Assembly: GCA_964543235.1 (NCBI GenBank) | Contig: CAZIXE010000070.1 | Span: forward strand, 1-20,546 | Length of the DNA stretch: 20,546 nucleotides | Origin: JANMMJ01 sp964543235 | GTDB taxonomy: Bacteria; Pseudomonadota; Alphaproteobacteria; Rhizobiales; Aestuariivirgaceae | Direction: 5' to 3' | In this document: positions 12,848-20,546 of the stretch, piece by piece | Layout: each line of letters begins with the position of its first letter | Numbering within the stretch: position 1 is the first letter of the stretch | Program-made: the position numbers and the translations under genes | Notes under the pieces: model-generated | Told to the model about the DNA's origin: nothing | Database searches by the model: none | The model's input: only the letters and a program-made list of their open reading frames with translations

Positions 12848-14836
12848 CTAGTGCGCAGCATTGGGCCGGCCGATCGCCTCCGCCGAGACCACCGCCCGGA
12901 ACAGGCCGCTGTCATCGACGGCATCGGGCAGCAGGTGTTTTTCGACCGCAACATGCAATTCCGGGTCGGCAGCACCCGCCGCTTCGGCCTGCCGCTGGGC
13001 CAATTGGCGCGCCGCATCCTCGGCCCGGGCCAGGGCTTCACCGGGCGATGTCACTATCTCGACCCCCGCCGGCGTGTGGACCCGGAATATGCCGCTGCCG
13101 TCACCTTCGACCGCCACGTCCACCACCCGCGACACGACCCCCGTGGCTGCGCCCACGGCATTGGCCACTTCGCAGAAGGGCGGAAAGACGACCTCGCAGC
13201 CAAGCCTTCGGCCGACTTCACCATAATAGACCTTGACCGGTCCGCCGACCGCCACCACCGGTACCCTGGGACTGATCATGACCTGCGCCAATCCGAGACC
13301 GCCCGCCCCGCCGCACACCGCATCGAGCAAGGCCTCACCGCCGGCCACCGGTCCCAGCGCCAGGTCAAGGATCGCCCGCCCGCTGCGCCGCACCGTCTCG
13401 CTCCATACCGCCGTGCAGAACTCTCGCACCCGTTCAGCATCGCCCGCCCGCATGTCGCGGAACCTCACCGCCAGCTGCGCCGCCAGTTCCGCCGCGGGCC
13501 TGGACCAGTTCGCCTGCTGGTCGAGGACATGCGCGGCATCGGACGGCGTAAAGCTGCACAGCTGCACCAGCCCCTTGCGCCGCAGCGACGCCAGCGCCCG
13601 CTGTGCCGCCGACGACACCGCCACCCGCCGCAACGGCCGTGGCCGCTCCCCCACCAGTCCCAGAATCTCGGTTTCCCGGGCCGACAATCCTGCCGCTGCC
13701 GGCTCCCCAGTCGCACCGAAGGGCCGCACCACGAACTTGCCGGCCAGCGAGCCGGCCTCCGTATCGGTGAGATCGGCTTCCAGCATGGCCAGAACTTCCG
13801 GAAAACGCTCGCCGAGCAGGGCTATCGGCACAGCCCGCTGCGGGCCCACCATGATGTTGCCCTCGGCGTCGATCTGCACTTCGCTGTCGCCGCCGAGCCC
13901 GATCGTCCTGACGTCGATCGCCTTGACCATGGTGCGCCAGCCCCCGACCTCCGCCCCTTCGCGGGCGATGCGCGGCCGCCCGTCCGCCAGGATCGCGAGA
14001 TCGGTCGTCGTGCCGCCCATGTCGGACAGGATGAAGCTCCGGCGGCCGGAGAGCCAGGCGGCACCGATGAGGCTGGCCGCCGGCCCCGACAGCACCGTTT
14101 CGATCGGCCGCTGCGCCACTGCCCTGGCAAGAGCCAGCGTGCCGTCACCCTTGACGATCATCAGTGGACAGATGATGCCGTGCGCTGCCATGGCCCGCTC
14201 GACTGCGGCAATCAGCATCGAGATGCGCGAAATGAGACGGGCGTTGAGCACCGCGGTGAGCGCCCGCCGCGGCGCATCGAGGTCGGAGGAGAGCTCCGTC
14301 GATAGCGTCACCGGCTTGCCGGTGTGGCGCGTGACGAGATCGCGCGCCAGGACTTCATGCCGCGGATTGCGCACCGCGAAGGAAGCGGCAATGGCAAAGG
14401 CATCGACGGCCATGCTCGAGGCTGCGGCGATGAGCGCCGCCTCATCAAGGGGCATGCGTTCATCGCCGTTGTGGTCATGCCCGCCGCCGATCAGTGCAAC
14501 GGGCAGGCCCGGAAAGTTCCTGGCGATGCCGGTTCGCACCGCCATTGCCGCATCGAAGCCGATGAGCAATGCACCAACCGCGCTGCCATGCCCTTCGACG
14601 ACGGCATTGGTGGCCAATGTCGTCGAAACGCTGACCAGCGAAATGTCGCCGGGCCGCAGCCCCTGCGGCAGATGCGCAACGGCGCGGCCGATGGCTTCAG
14701 CGACGCCGATTGCCAGATCGCCCTTGGTGGTCAGCGCCTTGGCTGCCGCGACCACCTTGTGGCCCTGGGCCGCTATCACCGCCGCATCGGTGTAGGTGCC
14801 GCCCGTATCGACACCGATGAAGAACTCAGCCGCCAT
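12848..14836 (-). CDS. Hydantoinase/oxoprolinase A family protein (HyuA-like), without a HyuB partner in the window
   Basis: HyuA-type subunits are ASKHA-fold ATPases that activate cyclic amides such as hydantoins or 5-oxoproline, usually working with a HyuB subunit or domain. The 662 residues show the N-terminal nucleotide-binding motif GVDTGGTYTDA (8-18), the core KGDGT (229-233), the second phosphate motif SDMGGTTTD (271-279), and ANAVGAA (559-565) near the C-terminus. Length fits the A subunit alone. The frame is open for 46 more codons upstream, but the ATG at 14836 is followed directly by the conserved core and preceded by AGGTGA, so it is the real start. It is the first gene of a block with a polyamine-class ABC importer and an MBL-fold hydrolase. 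The 187 bp upstream hold no gene; a TTGACG box is visible there without a good -10. No hyuB-like sequence is present anywhere in the window. Confidence 0.92.
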   Translation of the reverse strand: MAAEFFIGVDTGGTYTDAAVIAAQGHKVVAAAKALTTKGDLAIGVAEAIGRAVAHLPQGLRPGDISLVSVSTTLATNAVVEGHGSAVGALLIGFDAAMAVRTGIARNFPGLPVALIGGGHDHNGDERMPLDEAALIAAASSMAVDAFAIAASFAVRNPRHEVLARDLVTRHTGKPVTLSTELSSDLDAPRRALTAVLNARLISRISMLIAAVERAMAAHGIICPLMIVKGDGTLALARAVAQRPIETVLSGPAASLIGAAWLSGRRSFILSDMGGTTTDLAILADGRPRIAREGAEVGGWRTMVKAIDVRTIGLGGDSEVQIDAEGNIMVGPQRAVPIALLGERFPEVLAMLEADLTDTEAGSLAGKFVVRPFGATGEPAAAGLSARETEILGLVGERPRPLRRVAVSSAAQRALASLRRKGLVQLCSFTPSDAAHVLDQQANWSRPAAELAAQLAVRFRDMRAGDAERVREFCTAVWSETVRRSGRAILDLALGPVAGGEALLDAVCGGAGGLGLAQVMISPRVPVVAVGGPVKVYYGEVGRRLGCEVVFPPFCEVANAVGAATGVVSRVVDVAVEGDGSGIFRVHTPAGVEIVTSPGEALARAEDAARQLAQRQAEAAGAADPELHVAVEKHLLPDAVDDSGLFRAVVSAEAIGRPNAAH

Positions 14837-15023
14837 GGCTTCACCTGCTCTGCCCTGCAAGAGCGCAAGGCCAAAGCAGTTTATCGCGTATCTGGCAAGG
14901 GTCGCGGCCGGGTGGCCGGTGAATAAAGGTGATATTGTCTGAGGAGCAAGACCGGTGCTCGTCAAAACCTTCATTCACAGCCAGAACGCCGCGACGGCGC
15001 CCTGCCCCCCGTGCTGGCGATGA

Positions 15024-16463
15024 TCAGTTCTGCTGGTTGCCGGCGAGCTGAGGTGTGCACACCACCTGGACGGTGAAGGCTTTTGCGGTTTCTGCCACGC
15101 TGGGTACGTCGAGCTCGGGCCCCGCCGCCGCCGTTTCGAAGCGCACCCCGCTCGCCCCCAGGAATTCCTGGGATACCCAATCCTTGATGGCGAAGTTCAC
15201 GTTCTGCGGGACGTCCAGCCCGTCGGCACCGTCGGGCAGGAGATTGAGTTTTCCCACCACCACCCCGATGACGTGGCCCTGCCGGTTGAGCAGCGGCCCA
15301 CCGCTGTTGCCATGCTGGATAGGAGCCGAGAACTGCACCATCGCCTGGTCGTCACGGTAACCGGTGAGCGCTGTGAGCGAGCCCGCCACGACATTGCCGC
15401 CCGAGGACAGAACATCGGGTAGGGGATAACCGAATACCACCACGTCCTCGCCGGGTCTGAGCGTTCCCACGGAGCGGAATTTCGCCGTGGCCGGCGGCTT
15501 GAGATAGGTCCTGATGACTGCCAGGTCGTTGCGGCCGTCCACGCGCTGAACGGTGCCCTGCAGCTTGCGCTTGTCGGCATCGTAGATGTCGACGGCCGAG
15601 CAGCCGCGCACGACATGCTCGTTGGTTAGGATGTGTCCTTCTGCCGAAACGAAGAAGCCCGTACCAGCCTTTGAGCTCCCGGGTGGTGTTTGTGGACCCT
15701 GACCGCCATTGCGCGCAGCGACCCTGACCTCGAGGACTTGGGTCACCAGCGCTGGCTTGAGATAATCTTCGCGCAACTTGCGCTTCATCTCCGCCAGCTC
15801 CGACGGCGAAGGTGGCGGCGCACCGTTGCGGCGCGACGATTGCAGGACGGTCATGTCCAGGTAGGTGTCGATTTCCTTCCAGCAGGCACTCATCACGCCG
15901 AGTGCCACGATCTCGGCGGCCTCGCCGGTTGACAGCGCGTAGCGCTCCAGCGTGGGATTGATGCAGCCGAAGGCGGCTTTCTCGATTTCGCCCTTGCGCT
16001 TCTCGACAGCCTCGGCCTCAACTCTCGCGCTGTATTCGAGTTCCTCATAGGCGCCCGCGACCGCAGGGCCGACAATGTTGCCGACAATCTTCTCCAGCGC
16101 CGCGTTCAACCTGTCATCATCGCGATAGGCGAGGCGCAGCGCTGCCAGCATGTGGTCGTAGGCGGCCTGGCACTGCGGGACCGACTGGGTTACCACCTGT
16201 TCCAGTGATTTGTCGGCGCCGAAGTTGCGCCGGGCCGAGTTCACCATGCAGTCGCGAAATTCATGGATCGCCGGGTTGCCGACCGTATCCCACCACGCCT
16301 TATCGACCTTGACGGCATTCTGCTTCGCCGCCTTTTGCCGCTTGGCCTTCCATTGCCTGATGTAGTTGTCATCGCTCGACTCGGCGAGTGCGGCCGGTGC
16401 CGCGAGCGAGACACCCATGAGCAGAGCCGCCATAGCGGCGAGGAGTGGGGAAATCCTTCGCAT
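15024..16463 (-). CDS. Exported trypsin-like (HtrA-type fold) serine protease with unrecognised N-terminal domain
   Basis: The 479-residue protein starts with a clear Sec signal (hydrophobic 7-26, likely cleavage after ALA at 27). A region of about 220 residues follows that looks mainly helical, is rich in Lys/Glu/Ala, and contains four cysteines (72, 98, 167, 194); I do not recognise it. A Pro/Ser linker leads to a chymotrypsin-fold protease domain from about 265. The triad is His283 in TNEHVV, Asp313 in RNDLAVI and Ser387 in HGNSGGPLL. Two more cysteines (288, 469) flank the catalytic part. No PDZ domain follows, unlike DegP/DegQ. The ATG at 16463 lacks a good Shine-Dalgarno. The gene stands alone between a 166-bp upstream gap, with a candidate promoter, and the HyuA operon. 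Substrates are unknown; a periplasmic quality-control or processing role is inferred. Confidence 0.9.
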   Translation of the reverse strand: MRRISPLLAAMAALLMGVSLAAPAALAESSDDNYIRQWKAKRQKAAKQNAVKVDKAWWDTVGNPAIHEFRDCMVNSARRNFGADKSLEQVVTQSVPQCQAAYDHMLAALRLAYRDDDRLNAALEKIVGNIVGPAVAGAYEELEYSARVEAEAVEKRKGEIEKAAFGCINPTLERYALSTGEAAEIVALGVMSACWKEIDTYLDMTVLQSSRRNGAPPPSPSELAEMKRKLREDYLKPALVTQVLEVRVAARNGGQGPQTPPGSSKAGTGFFVSAEGHILTNEHVVRGCSAVDIYDADKRKLQGTVQRVDGRNDLAVIRTYLKPPATAKFRSVGTLRPGEDVVVFGYPLPDVLSSGGNVVAGSLTALTGYRDDQAMVQFSAPIQHGNSGGPLLNRQGHVIGVVVGKLNLLPDGADGLDVPQNVNFAIKDWVSQEFLGASGVRFETAAAGPELDVPSVAETAKAFTVQVVCTPQLAGNQQN

Positions 16464-16541
16464 GTTGCGCCGCGCCAGATGAGATTCCAGCGGGGACTGT
16501 ACCGCTACGGCATTACCGGACCTTCAGGCGCACGACCTGCA

Positions 16542-16570
16542 ATTGAATGTCTGCATTGACGAATTGTAAA
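16542..16570 (-). promoter_or_regulatory. Candidate sigma-70 promoter for the exported protease gene
   Basis: On the minus strand TTTACA (16570-16565) is followed after 17 bases by TTCAAT (16547-16542), matching 5 of 6 and 4 of 6 bases of the -35 and -10 consensus. Local AT content is higher than the surroundings. Transcription would begin about 70 nt before the ATG at 16463. This is a by-eye match only. Confidence 0.38.
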
Positions 16571-16629
16571 GCATGATGCGGCCCGCCCGCGCCCCGCGGG
16601 GGCACACTCAGGCCGCGATTGCCGCGTGC

Positions 16630-17550
16630 TCAGGGAGAAATCTCGTCCAGCTCCCCGCTGGCCAGCCACTCGGCGCAGGCCGCCCCGAGTTGCCGCAGAG
16701 CTTCCGCCTCATAGCGCCGGGAGTCCTCTTCGCCAAGTACATCCCGCCACCTTCCGTTCGTTCCCTTGTTCACGAAGGTCTGCGAGCCGCCGTCCCAGAA
16801 CATACCGCCCGCCGGCACCGATTTCGTGCCGTTCGCTTTCATATAGGCAAAGCTCGAGTGCTGGACGATCCGGCCGAAGGACAGTGGATCGAGTGGAATG
16901 TCGAGGAACTTGGCGATGCGGCCGATCTCGCCGGGCAGGTCCTGTCTCAGACGCTCGAAGTGGAGGAACAGGACATTCGGCAGATTGCGGATCTGCCACC
17001 AGCTGCGGACATTCTCCCAGAACGGCCAGAACGGGTGCCCGTCCTTCGCCAGCCAATCGAGGAAATACTGCCGGACGGACTGCGGCGGCCGCTCGATGGG
17101 CGGCCCGACGCGGCCTGGCGTGTTGTTGAGAAGCTCGTACCAGAGATCGTTGGCGTTGGCGTGGTGGTTGTACATGCTCCACACCACATCGCGCCCGTCG
17201 CGGCCGATATAGAGGTACTTGGCCCTGGGCGACATCACCAGCGCATCGACCGGCAGATGCGTCTTGATGAACCGGCGGTGCGTCTGCGCTTCGAGGGCGG
17301 CCAGTTTCTCTTCCCTGGCCGGGATTCTGAGATCGAGCCACGGCGACATCTCGGCGACCGGCAGATCCTCGGCACCGTCGAAGATGAGCTGCGCCACGAT
17401 CTGCTGCACCCATGTGGTGCCCGATTTCGCATAGGTCGAGATGACGATGTCATCATCGCGGAACCGGAAATCGTTCCACACCGTGGAGTCGAAATGGTGG
17501 TTATGGAACTCGCGCGTCTTCCGCGGGAAGATGGGCTGCATGTAGGTCAA
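16630..17550 (-). CDS. PAPS-dependent sulfotransferase (Sulfotransfer_1 type)
   Basis: A predicted cytosolic enzyme that moves sulfate from PAPS to a hydroxyl or amino acceptor. The 306 residues have the 5'-phosphosulfate loop STYAKSGTTWVQQI (38-51), the probable catalytic His98 in KTHLP, the 3'-phosphate motif IGRDGRDVVWSMYNH (115-129; Arg117, Ser125), and KGTNGRW (262-268), which matches the late PAPS-binding RKGxxGDWK element. This is the layout of aryl or steroid sulfotransferases rather than the heparan or Stf0 types. The start at 17550 is TTG, favoured because GGAG lies seven bases upstream; an ATG at 17541 would remove three residues but is 16 bases from that site. Its acceptor is unknown. 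It follows moaD by 183 bp, and no sulfate-activation genes are nearby. Confidence 0.92.
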   Translation of the reverse strand: MTYMQPIFPRKTREFHNHHFDSTVWNDFRFRDDDIVISTYAKSGTTWVQQIVAQLIFDGAEDLPVAEMSPWLDLRIPAREEKLAALEAQTHRRFIKTHLPVDALVMSPRAKYLYIGRDGRDVVWSMYNHHANANDLWYELLNNTPGRVGPPIERPPQSVRQYFLDWLAKDGHPFWPFWENVRSWWQIRNLPNVLFLHFERLRQDLPGEIGRIAKFLDIPLDPLSFGRIVQHSSFAYMKANGTKSVPAGGMFWDGGSQTFVNKGTNGRWRDVLGEEDSRRYEAEALRQLGAACAEWLASGELDEISP

Positions 17551-17640
17551 GGATGGTCTCCAGTGTAGGCTGAGCCGCGATGTCCGGCCGAGTGCGGGGC
17601 CGGGTTTCCCCTATGTCTTAGGAATGACCGGTTTCAACCC

Positions 17641-17660
17641 AATGGCGGGAGTGCGCCATT
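17641..17660. repeat. Perfect 7-bp inverted repeat between moaD and the sulfotransferase gene
   Basis: AATGGCG (17641-17647) and CGCCATT (17654-17660) are exact reverse complements around a 6-nt loop. The hairpin is 74 nt beyond the moaD stop and 90 nt before the sulfotransferase start. It could end the uvrC-pgsA-moaD transcript, but no T-run follows. The remainder of this 183-bp gap shows no coding sequence; a weak TTGAAA-N16-CATAGG pair lies just beyond the hairpin and could be the sulfotransferase promoter. Confidence 0.4.
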
Positions 17661-17733
17661 CGTGTTGCAATTGTTGCTGCATGCTTGATATGCGCAGCGC
17701 GCAGGGCGTGTGGCGCAGCGGCGGGCCGGCTTG

Positions 17734-17985
17734 TCACCCACCCGTGACCGGCGGAAAGAAGGCGATTTCTGTCGCTCCCACAACCGGCGCATCGAACGAC
17801 GCATGCTTCTGGTTCACCGCCGCCCGGATGCCGCGCAGGTCCTGGAAGGCAAACAGGAAGGCTTCGTCGCGGCCCTTGAGCCACTCGATGACGTCGGCCA
17901 CCGTGAGCACGTCCGGCGGCAGTTCGACGTCCTCATGGCCAATCCCCACCTGCTGGCGGAGCCGGGCAAAATACAGGATCCTCAT
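17734..17985 (-). CDS. moaD: Molybdopterin synthase sulfur-carrier subunit MoaD
   Basis: MoaD is the small ubiquitin-like subunit of molybdopterin synthase; its C-terminal thiocarboxylate donates sulfur to precursor Z. The 83 residues begin MRILYFARLR, as is usual for MoaD, contain the beta-grasp pattern with FPPVTGG at the end, and finish in the essential Gly-Gly (82-83). The ATG at 17985 shares one base with the pgsA stop (TGATG), and GAGG lies four bases upstream, so translation is coupled to pgsA. The frame stays open far upstream, but that part is out-of-frame pgsA sequence. In many Hyphomicrobiales moaE follows directly; here it does not, so the large subunit must be encoded elsewhere if the pathway is complete. 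Confidence 0.93.
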   Translation of the reverse strand: MRILYFARLRQQVGIGHEDVELPPDVLTVADVIEWLKGRDEAFLFAFQDLRGIRAAVNQKHASFDAPVVGATEIAFFPPVTGG

Positions 17986-18584
17986 CAGTCCTCGATCACG
18001 TGATGCAGCCCGGCCTTGAAATAGTCGTAGCCGGTGTAGAGCGTGAGACCCGCAGCGATCCACAGGCCAAGGATGCCGATCTCGGTGACATAGGGCATGA
18101 TCCGGTCCCCTGCCGGACCGGCAATCAGAAAGCCGATCGCGACGAGTTGCACCGTGGTCTTCCACTTGGCGATGCGCGTGACCGGCACCGACACACGCAG
18201 TTCGCTCAGGAATTCCCTGAGGCCCGAGACCAGCACCTCGCGCGACAGGATGATGATCGCCGCCCAGACATGGCCGCCATAGAGGATGCCGTCGCCCGCC
18301 AGAACCAGCAGCACCACCGCCACCAGCACCTTGTCGGCAATGGGATCGAGCATTCGCCCCAGCACCGACTGCTGCTGCCACAGCCTCGCCAGATAGCCGT
18401 CCAGCCAGTCGGTCACAGCCGCCACGATGAAGATGACGAGCGCCATCCAGCGTGCCCCGTGGCCGCCCCACATGAGCAGCGCCGCCACCACCGGCACCGC
18501 CGCGATCCGCCCGTAGGTGAGCACGTTCGGCAGGTTCCACACCTTCGAACCGGCTGGCAGTTTCTGGGTCTCGACCTTGCTCAT
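17985..18584 (-). CDS. pgsA: CDP-diacylglycerol-glycerol-3-phosphate 3-phosphatidyltransferase (PGP synthase)
   Basis: PgsA makes phosphatidylglycerophosphate from CDP-diacylglycerol and glycerol-3-phosphate, the committed step to phosphatidylglycerol and cardiolipin, in the inner membrane. The 199 residues show NLPNVLTYGRI near the N-terminus (17-27) and the full CDP-alcohol phosphotransferase signature: Asp59, Asp62-Gly63, Ala66-Arg67, Gly76, Asp80 and Asp84 (D-x2-D-G-x2-A-R-x8-G-x3-D-x3-D). About five to six hydrophobic helices are visible. The ATG at 18584 is chosen because a strong AGGAGG overlaps the uvrC stop codon three bases before it; earlier in-frame codons read across uvrC. It lies 7 bp after uvrC and overlaps moaD by one base. 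Phosphatidylglycerol is also the lipid donor for Lgt-type enzymes such as the one at 5354-6064. Confidence 0.96.
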   Translation of the reverse strand: MSKVETQKLPAGSKVWNLPNVLTYGRIAAVPVVAALLMWGGHGARWMALVIFIVAAVTDWLDGYLARLWQQQSVLGRMLDPIADKVLVAVVLLVLAGDGILYGGHVWAAIIILSREVLVSGLREFLSELRVSVPVTRIAKWKTTVQLVAIGFLIAGPAGDRIMPYVTEIGILGLWIAAGLTLYTGYDYFKAGLHHVIED

Positions 18585-18591
18585 CCGCCTC

Positions 18592-20493
18592 CTAATCTGC
18601 ACCTTCATGGAAGTGGTCGTAAATAGCCTTGGCAAGCTGGCCACTGATTCCTTCCACAGCGGCGAGATCGGCGGCGCTGGCCCGGGCGATGGCGCGGGCC
18701 GAACCGAATGCGTGGAGCAGCGCCTTCTTGCGGGTGGGCCCGATCCCGGCGATATCGTCCAGCGGGTTGGCGCCGATCGCCCGCGACCGCCTCGCGCGGT
18801 GGCTGCCGATGGCAAACCGGTGCGCCTCGTCGCGCAGTCGCTGGATGTAGTAGAGCACGGGATCGCGCGGCTCGAGCATGAAGGCGGGCCGCCCCGGGAC
18901 ATAGAAATGTTCCCGGCCGGCGTCTCGGTCGGGTCCTTTTGCAATCCCGGCAATGGCCAGGTCGCCGATGCCGAGATCGGCGAGGACACCGAGTGCCGCA
19001 TTGAGCTGGCCCTGGCCGCCGTCGATCAGGATGAGATCGGGCCAGGCCTGGGCTTCGCCTGCCGCCGCCTCGTCCCGCGCAACATGCTCCTTGAGGAGCC
19101 GGCTGAAGCGCCGCGTCAGGACTTCGCGCATCATGCCGAAATCGTCACCGGCGATGTCTTCGGCGCGGATGTTGAACTTGCGGTATTGCGCTTTCATGAA
19201 GCCGTCGGGCCCGGCCACGATCATCGCGCCGACCGGCTGCGCCCCCTGGATGTGGGAGTTGTCATAGACCTCGATCCGCCGCGGCGCCTCGCCGAGCCGG
19301 AAGACCCGCTGCACCCCCTCGAGCAGCTTCGCCTGCGAGGCTGATTCCGCCATCCGCCGCCCCAGCGCTTCGCGGGCATTGATTTCGGCATGCGCGACCA
19401 GCAGCCGCTTCTCGCCGCGCTGCGGCACGGCGATTTCGACCCGCCGCCCGGCATGGGTGGCGAGCGCCTCTTCGAGCAGGCCCTGCTCGGCAATCTCCAC
19501 CGGCAGGAGGATGAGCGACGGCACCGGCTTGTCGTCGTAGAACTGGGCCAGGAACGCGCCGAGCACTTCCGCCCCGGTGAGCGAGCGGTCGGCGCGTGGA
19601 TAATAGGCACGGTTGCCCCAGTTCTGCCCGGCGCGGAAGAAGAAGACCTGGATGCAGGTCTGGCCGCCCTCCTGGGCAACACCGAAGACATCCGCCTCTG
19701 CCACGGTTTCGGGATTGATGCCCTGCTGCTGGGTGACGAAGCTCATGGCCTGGATGCGGTCGCGGATGCGCGCCGCCTGCTCGTAGTCGAGGTCCTGGGC
19801 CGCGGCCTGCATCTGCGCCGCAAGTTCGGCCTTCACCACCTTGCTCTTGCCGGCGAGGAACGCCTCCGCCTCCGCAACCAGTGCGCCATAGGCCTCAGCC
19901 GAGATGTAGCCGACGCAAGGGGCCGAACAGCGCTTGATCTGGTACAGCAGGCAGGGCCGTGTGCGGTTCTCATAAATGCTGTCATTACAGGATCTTAGGA
20001 GAAACGCTTTCTGCAGCGTGTTAATGGCGCTGTTGACCGCGCCAGCCGACGCGAAGGGGCCGTAATAACTCCCCTTGCGGGTCCTGGCGCCGCGATGCTT
20101 GGCGATCTGCGCCACCGCATGGTCCCTGGCGATCAGGATATAGGGGAACGACTTGTCATCGCGCAGCGTGACGTTGAAACGCGGCCGGTGCTTCTTGATG
20201 AGATTGGCCTCCAGCAGCAGCGCCTCCGCCTCGCTGGCCGTGGTGACGAATTCCATGGAACGGGTGAGCGCAATCATCGCGGCGATGCGGTTGGTGTGAC
20301 CGCCGATCCGGGTGTAGCTGGCCACGCGGTTCTTCAGATGCCGCGCCTTGCCGACATAGATGACGTCACCCCTGGCATCGAGCATGCGGTAGACGCCGGG
20401 CCGGGCCGGCAGCCGCTTGACGAAATCGCGGATGATGGCGGGGCCTTCCGCCCCGTGCTGCAGACCTTCGTCCTCCGCGTCGACATTCTTCAT
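18592..20493 (-). CDS. uvrC: Excinuclease ABC subunit UvrC
   Basis: UvrC makes both incisions around damaged DNA in the UvrABC repair system. The complete 633-residue protein has an N-terminal GIY-YIG nuclease (about 30-110; GVY at 33-35, YVGKAR at 46-51, Glu95 in LLLEANLIKKHRPRFN). Four cysteines (170, 181, 189, 193) follow, spaced like those reported to bind a [4Fe-4S] cluster in E. coli UvrC. A UVR helix pair for UvrB contact lies at about 217-251. The RNase H-like nuclease has DNSH (411-414), DGGQGQ (491-496) and DEAH (555-558). A helix-hairpin-helix tail (about 577-630) binds DNA. The ATG at 20493 has no strong Shine-Dalgarno. The 53 bp upstream hold a short hairpin (GCAGTC/GACTGC, 20513-20526) and no readable gene. 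Confidence 0.98.
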   Translation of the reverse strand: MKNVDAEDEGLQHGAEGPAIIRDFVKRLPARPGVYRMLDARGDVIYVGKARHLKNRVASYTRIGGHTNRIAAMIALTRSMEFVTTASEAEALLLEANLIKKHRPRFNVTLRDDKSFPYILIARDHAVAQIAKHRGARTRKGSYYGPFASAGAVNSAINTLQKAFLLRSCNDSIYENRTRPCLLYQIKRCSAPCVGYISAEAYGALVAEAEAFLAGKSKVVKAELAAQMQAAAQDLDYEQAARIRDRIQAMSFVTQQQGINPETVAEADVFGVAQEGGQTCIQVFFFRAGQNWGNRAYYPRADRSLTGAEVLGAFLAQFYDDKPVPSLILLPVEIAEQGLLEEALATHAGRRVEIAVPQRGEKRLLVAHAEINAREALGRRMAESASQAKLLEGVQRVFRLGEAPRRIEVYDNSHIQGAQPVGAMIVAGPDGFMKAQYRKFNIRAEDIAGDDFGMMREVLTRRFSRLLKEHVARDEAAAGEAQAWPDLILIDGGQGQLNAALGVLADLGIGDLAIAGIAKGPDRDAGREHFYVPGRPAFMLEPRDPVLYYIQRLRDEAHRFAIGSHRARRSRAIGANPLDDIAGIGPTRKKALLHAFGSARAIARASAADLAAVEGISGQLAKAIYDHFHEGAD

Positions 20494-20546
20494 GGCTGGA
20501 ATATCGCCATTCGCAGTCGGGACTGCAAACCTTGCCTGGCACTGGT

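Noticed and set aside
12851..14795. Two long overlapping plus-strand open frames opposite the HyuA gene
   Set aside because: The minus-strand frame has conserved ATPase motifs. The plus-strand translations are low-complexity and Arg/Pro/Ser-rich, typical of shadows.
14987..14999. Short hairpin CGCCG-CGA-CGGCG after the protease gene
   Set aside because: Five-bp arms with a 3-nt loop and no T-run; easily chance at this base composition.
14837..15023. Promoter-like TTGACG box upstream of the HyuA operon
   Set aside because: No acceptable -10 hexamer lies 16-18 bases away; a promoter is likely somewhere here, but I cannot place it.
16586..16600. Hairpin CCCGCG-CCC-CGCGGG downstream of the sulfotransferase gene
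   Set aside because: The stem is only 6 bp with a 3-nt loop and no T-run follows on the transcribed strand, so a terminator call is not supported in DNA this GC-rich.
17624..18019. Plus-strand open frame with a CCNCCC cysteine run near moaD
   Set aside because: Most of it is antisense to moaD and the start of the frame has no ribosome site or recognisable domain.

Overview
The window is a GC-rich, gene-dense chromosomal segment that reads as an alphaproteobacterium, most likely of the order Hyphomicrobiales (Rhizobiales). The grounds are the uvrC-pgsA-moaD gene order, the high-GC codon use, alphaproteobacterial-style ABC transport operons, and a candidate EcfG-type general-stress promoter. 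All 17 protein genes that I can support lie on the minus strand, so transcription runs from high to low coordinates. No rRNA, tRNA, CRISPR array, insertion sequence or prophage gene was seen.

Reading in the direction of transcription, positions 20493-17734 hold uvrC (nucleotide excision repair), pgsA (phosphatidylglycerophosphate synthase) and moaD (molybdopterin synthase small subunit), packed with a 7-bp gap and then a 1-bp overlap. The usual partner moaE does not follow; a PAPS-dependent sulfotransferase gene (17550-16630) follows instead. Positions 16463-15024 encode an exported trypsin-like protease with an unrecognised helical N-terminal half. Positions 14836-8309 form a compact operon-like block: a hydantoinase/oxoprolinase A-type protein (HyuA family), a periplasmic binding protein, two permeases and an ATPase of the spermidine/putrescine ABC class, and an MBL-fold hydrolase. 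Four of the five junctions are overlaps or 2-bp gaps; the HyuA to binding-protein junction is 59 bp. This suggests uptake of a polyamine-like, amide or lactam compound followed by hydrolysis.

Positions 8170-3290 hold the most unusual cluster. It comprises a hybrid PAS sensor histidine kinase, an Lgt-like membrane transferase lacking several canonical Lgt residues, a cysteine-rich radical SAM enzyme resembling the MJ0619/Tes (tetraether synthase, 'class D') family, and two small related membrane proteins. A GGAAC-N16-TGTT element stands in front of the kinase. My working hypothesis is a stress-responsive membrane-lipid modification system; it rests on family resemblance and gene order only.

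Positions 3143-1 hold a TerC-family integral membrane protein with a hairpin-rich upstream region, an exported RNase T2, and the first 514 codons of the ABC-F translation factor EttA, whose 3' end runs off the window.
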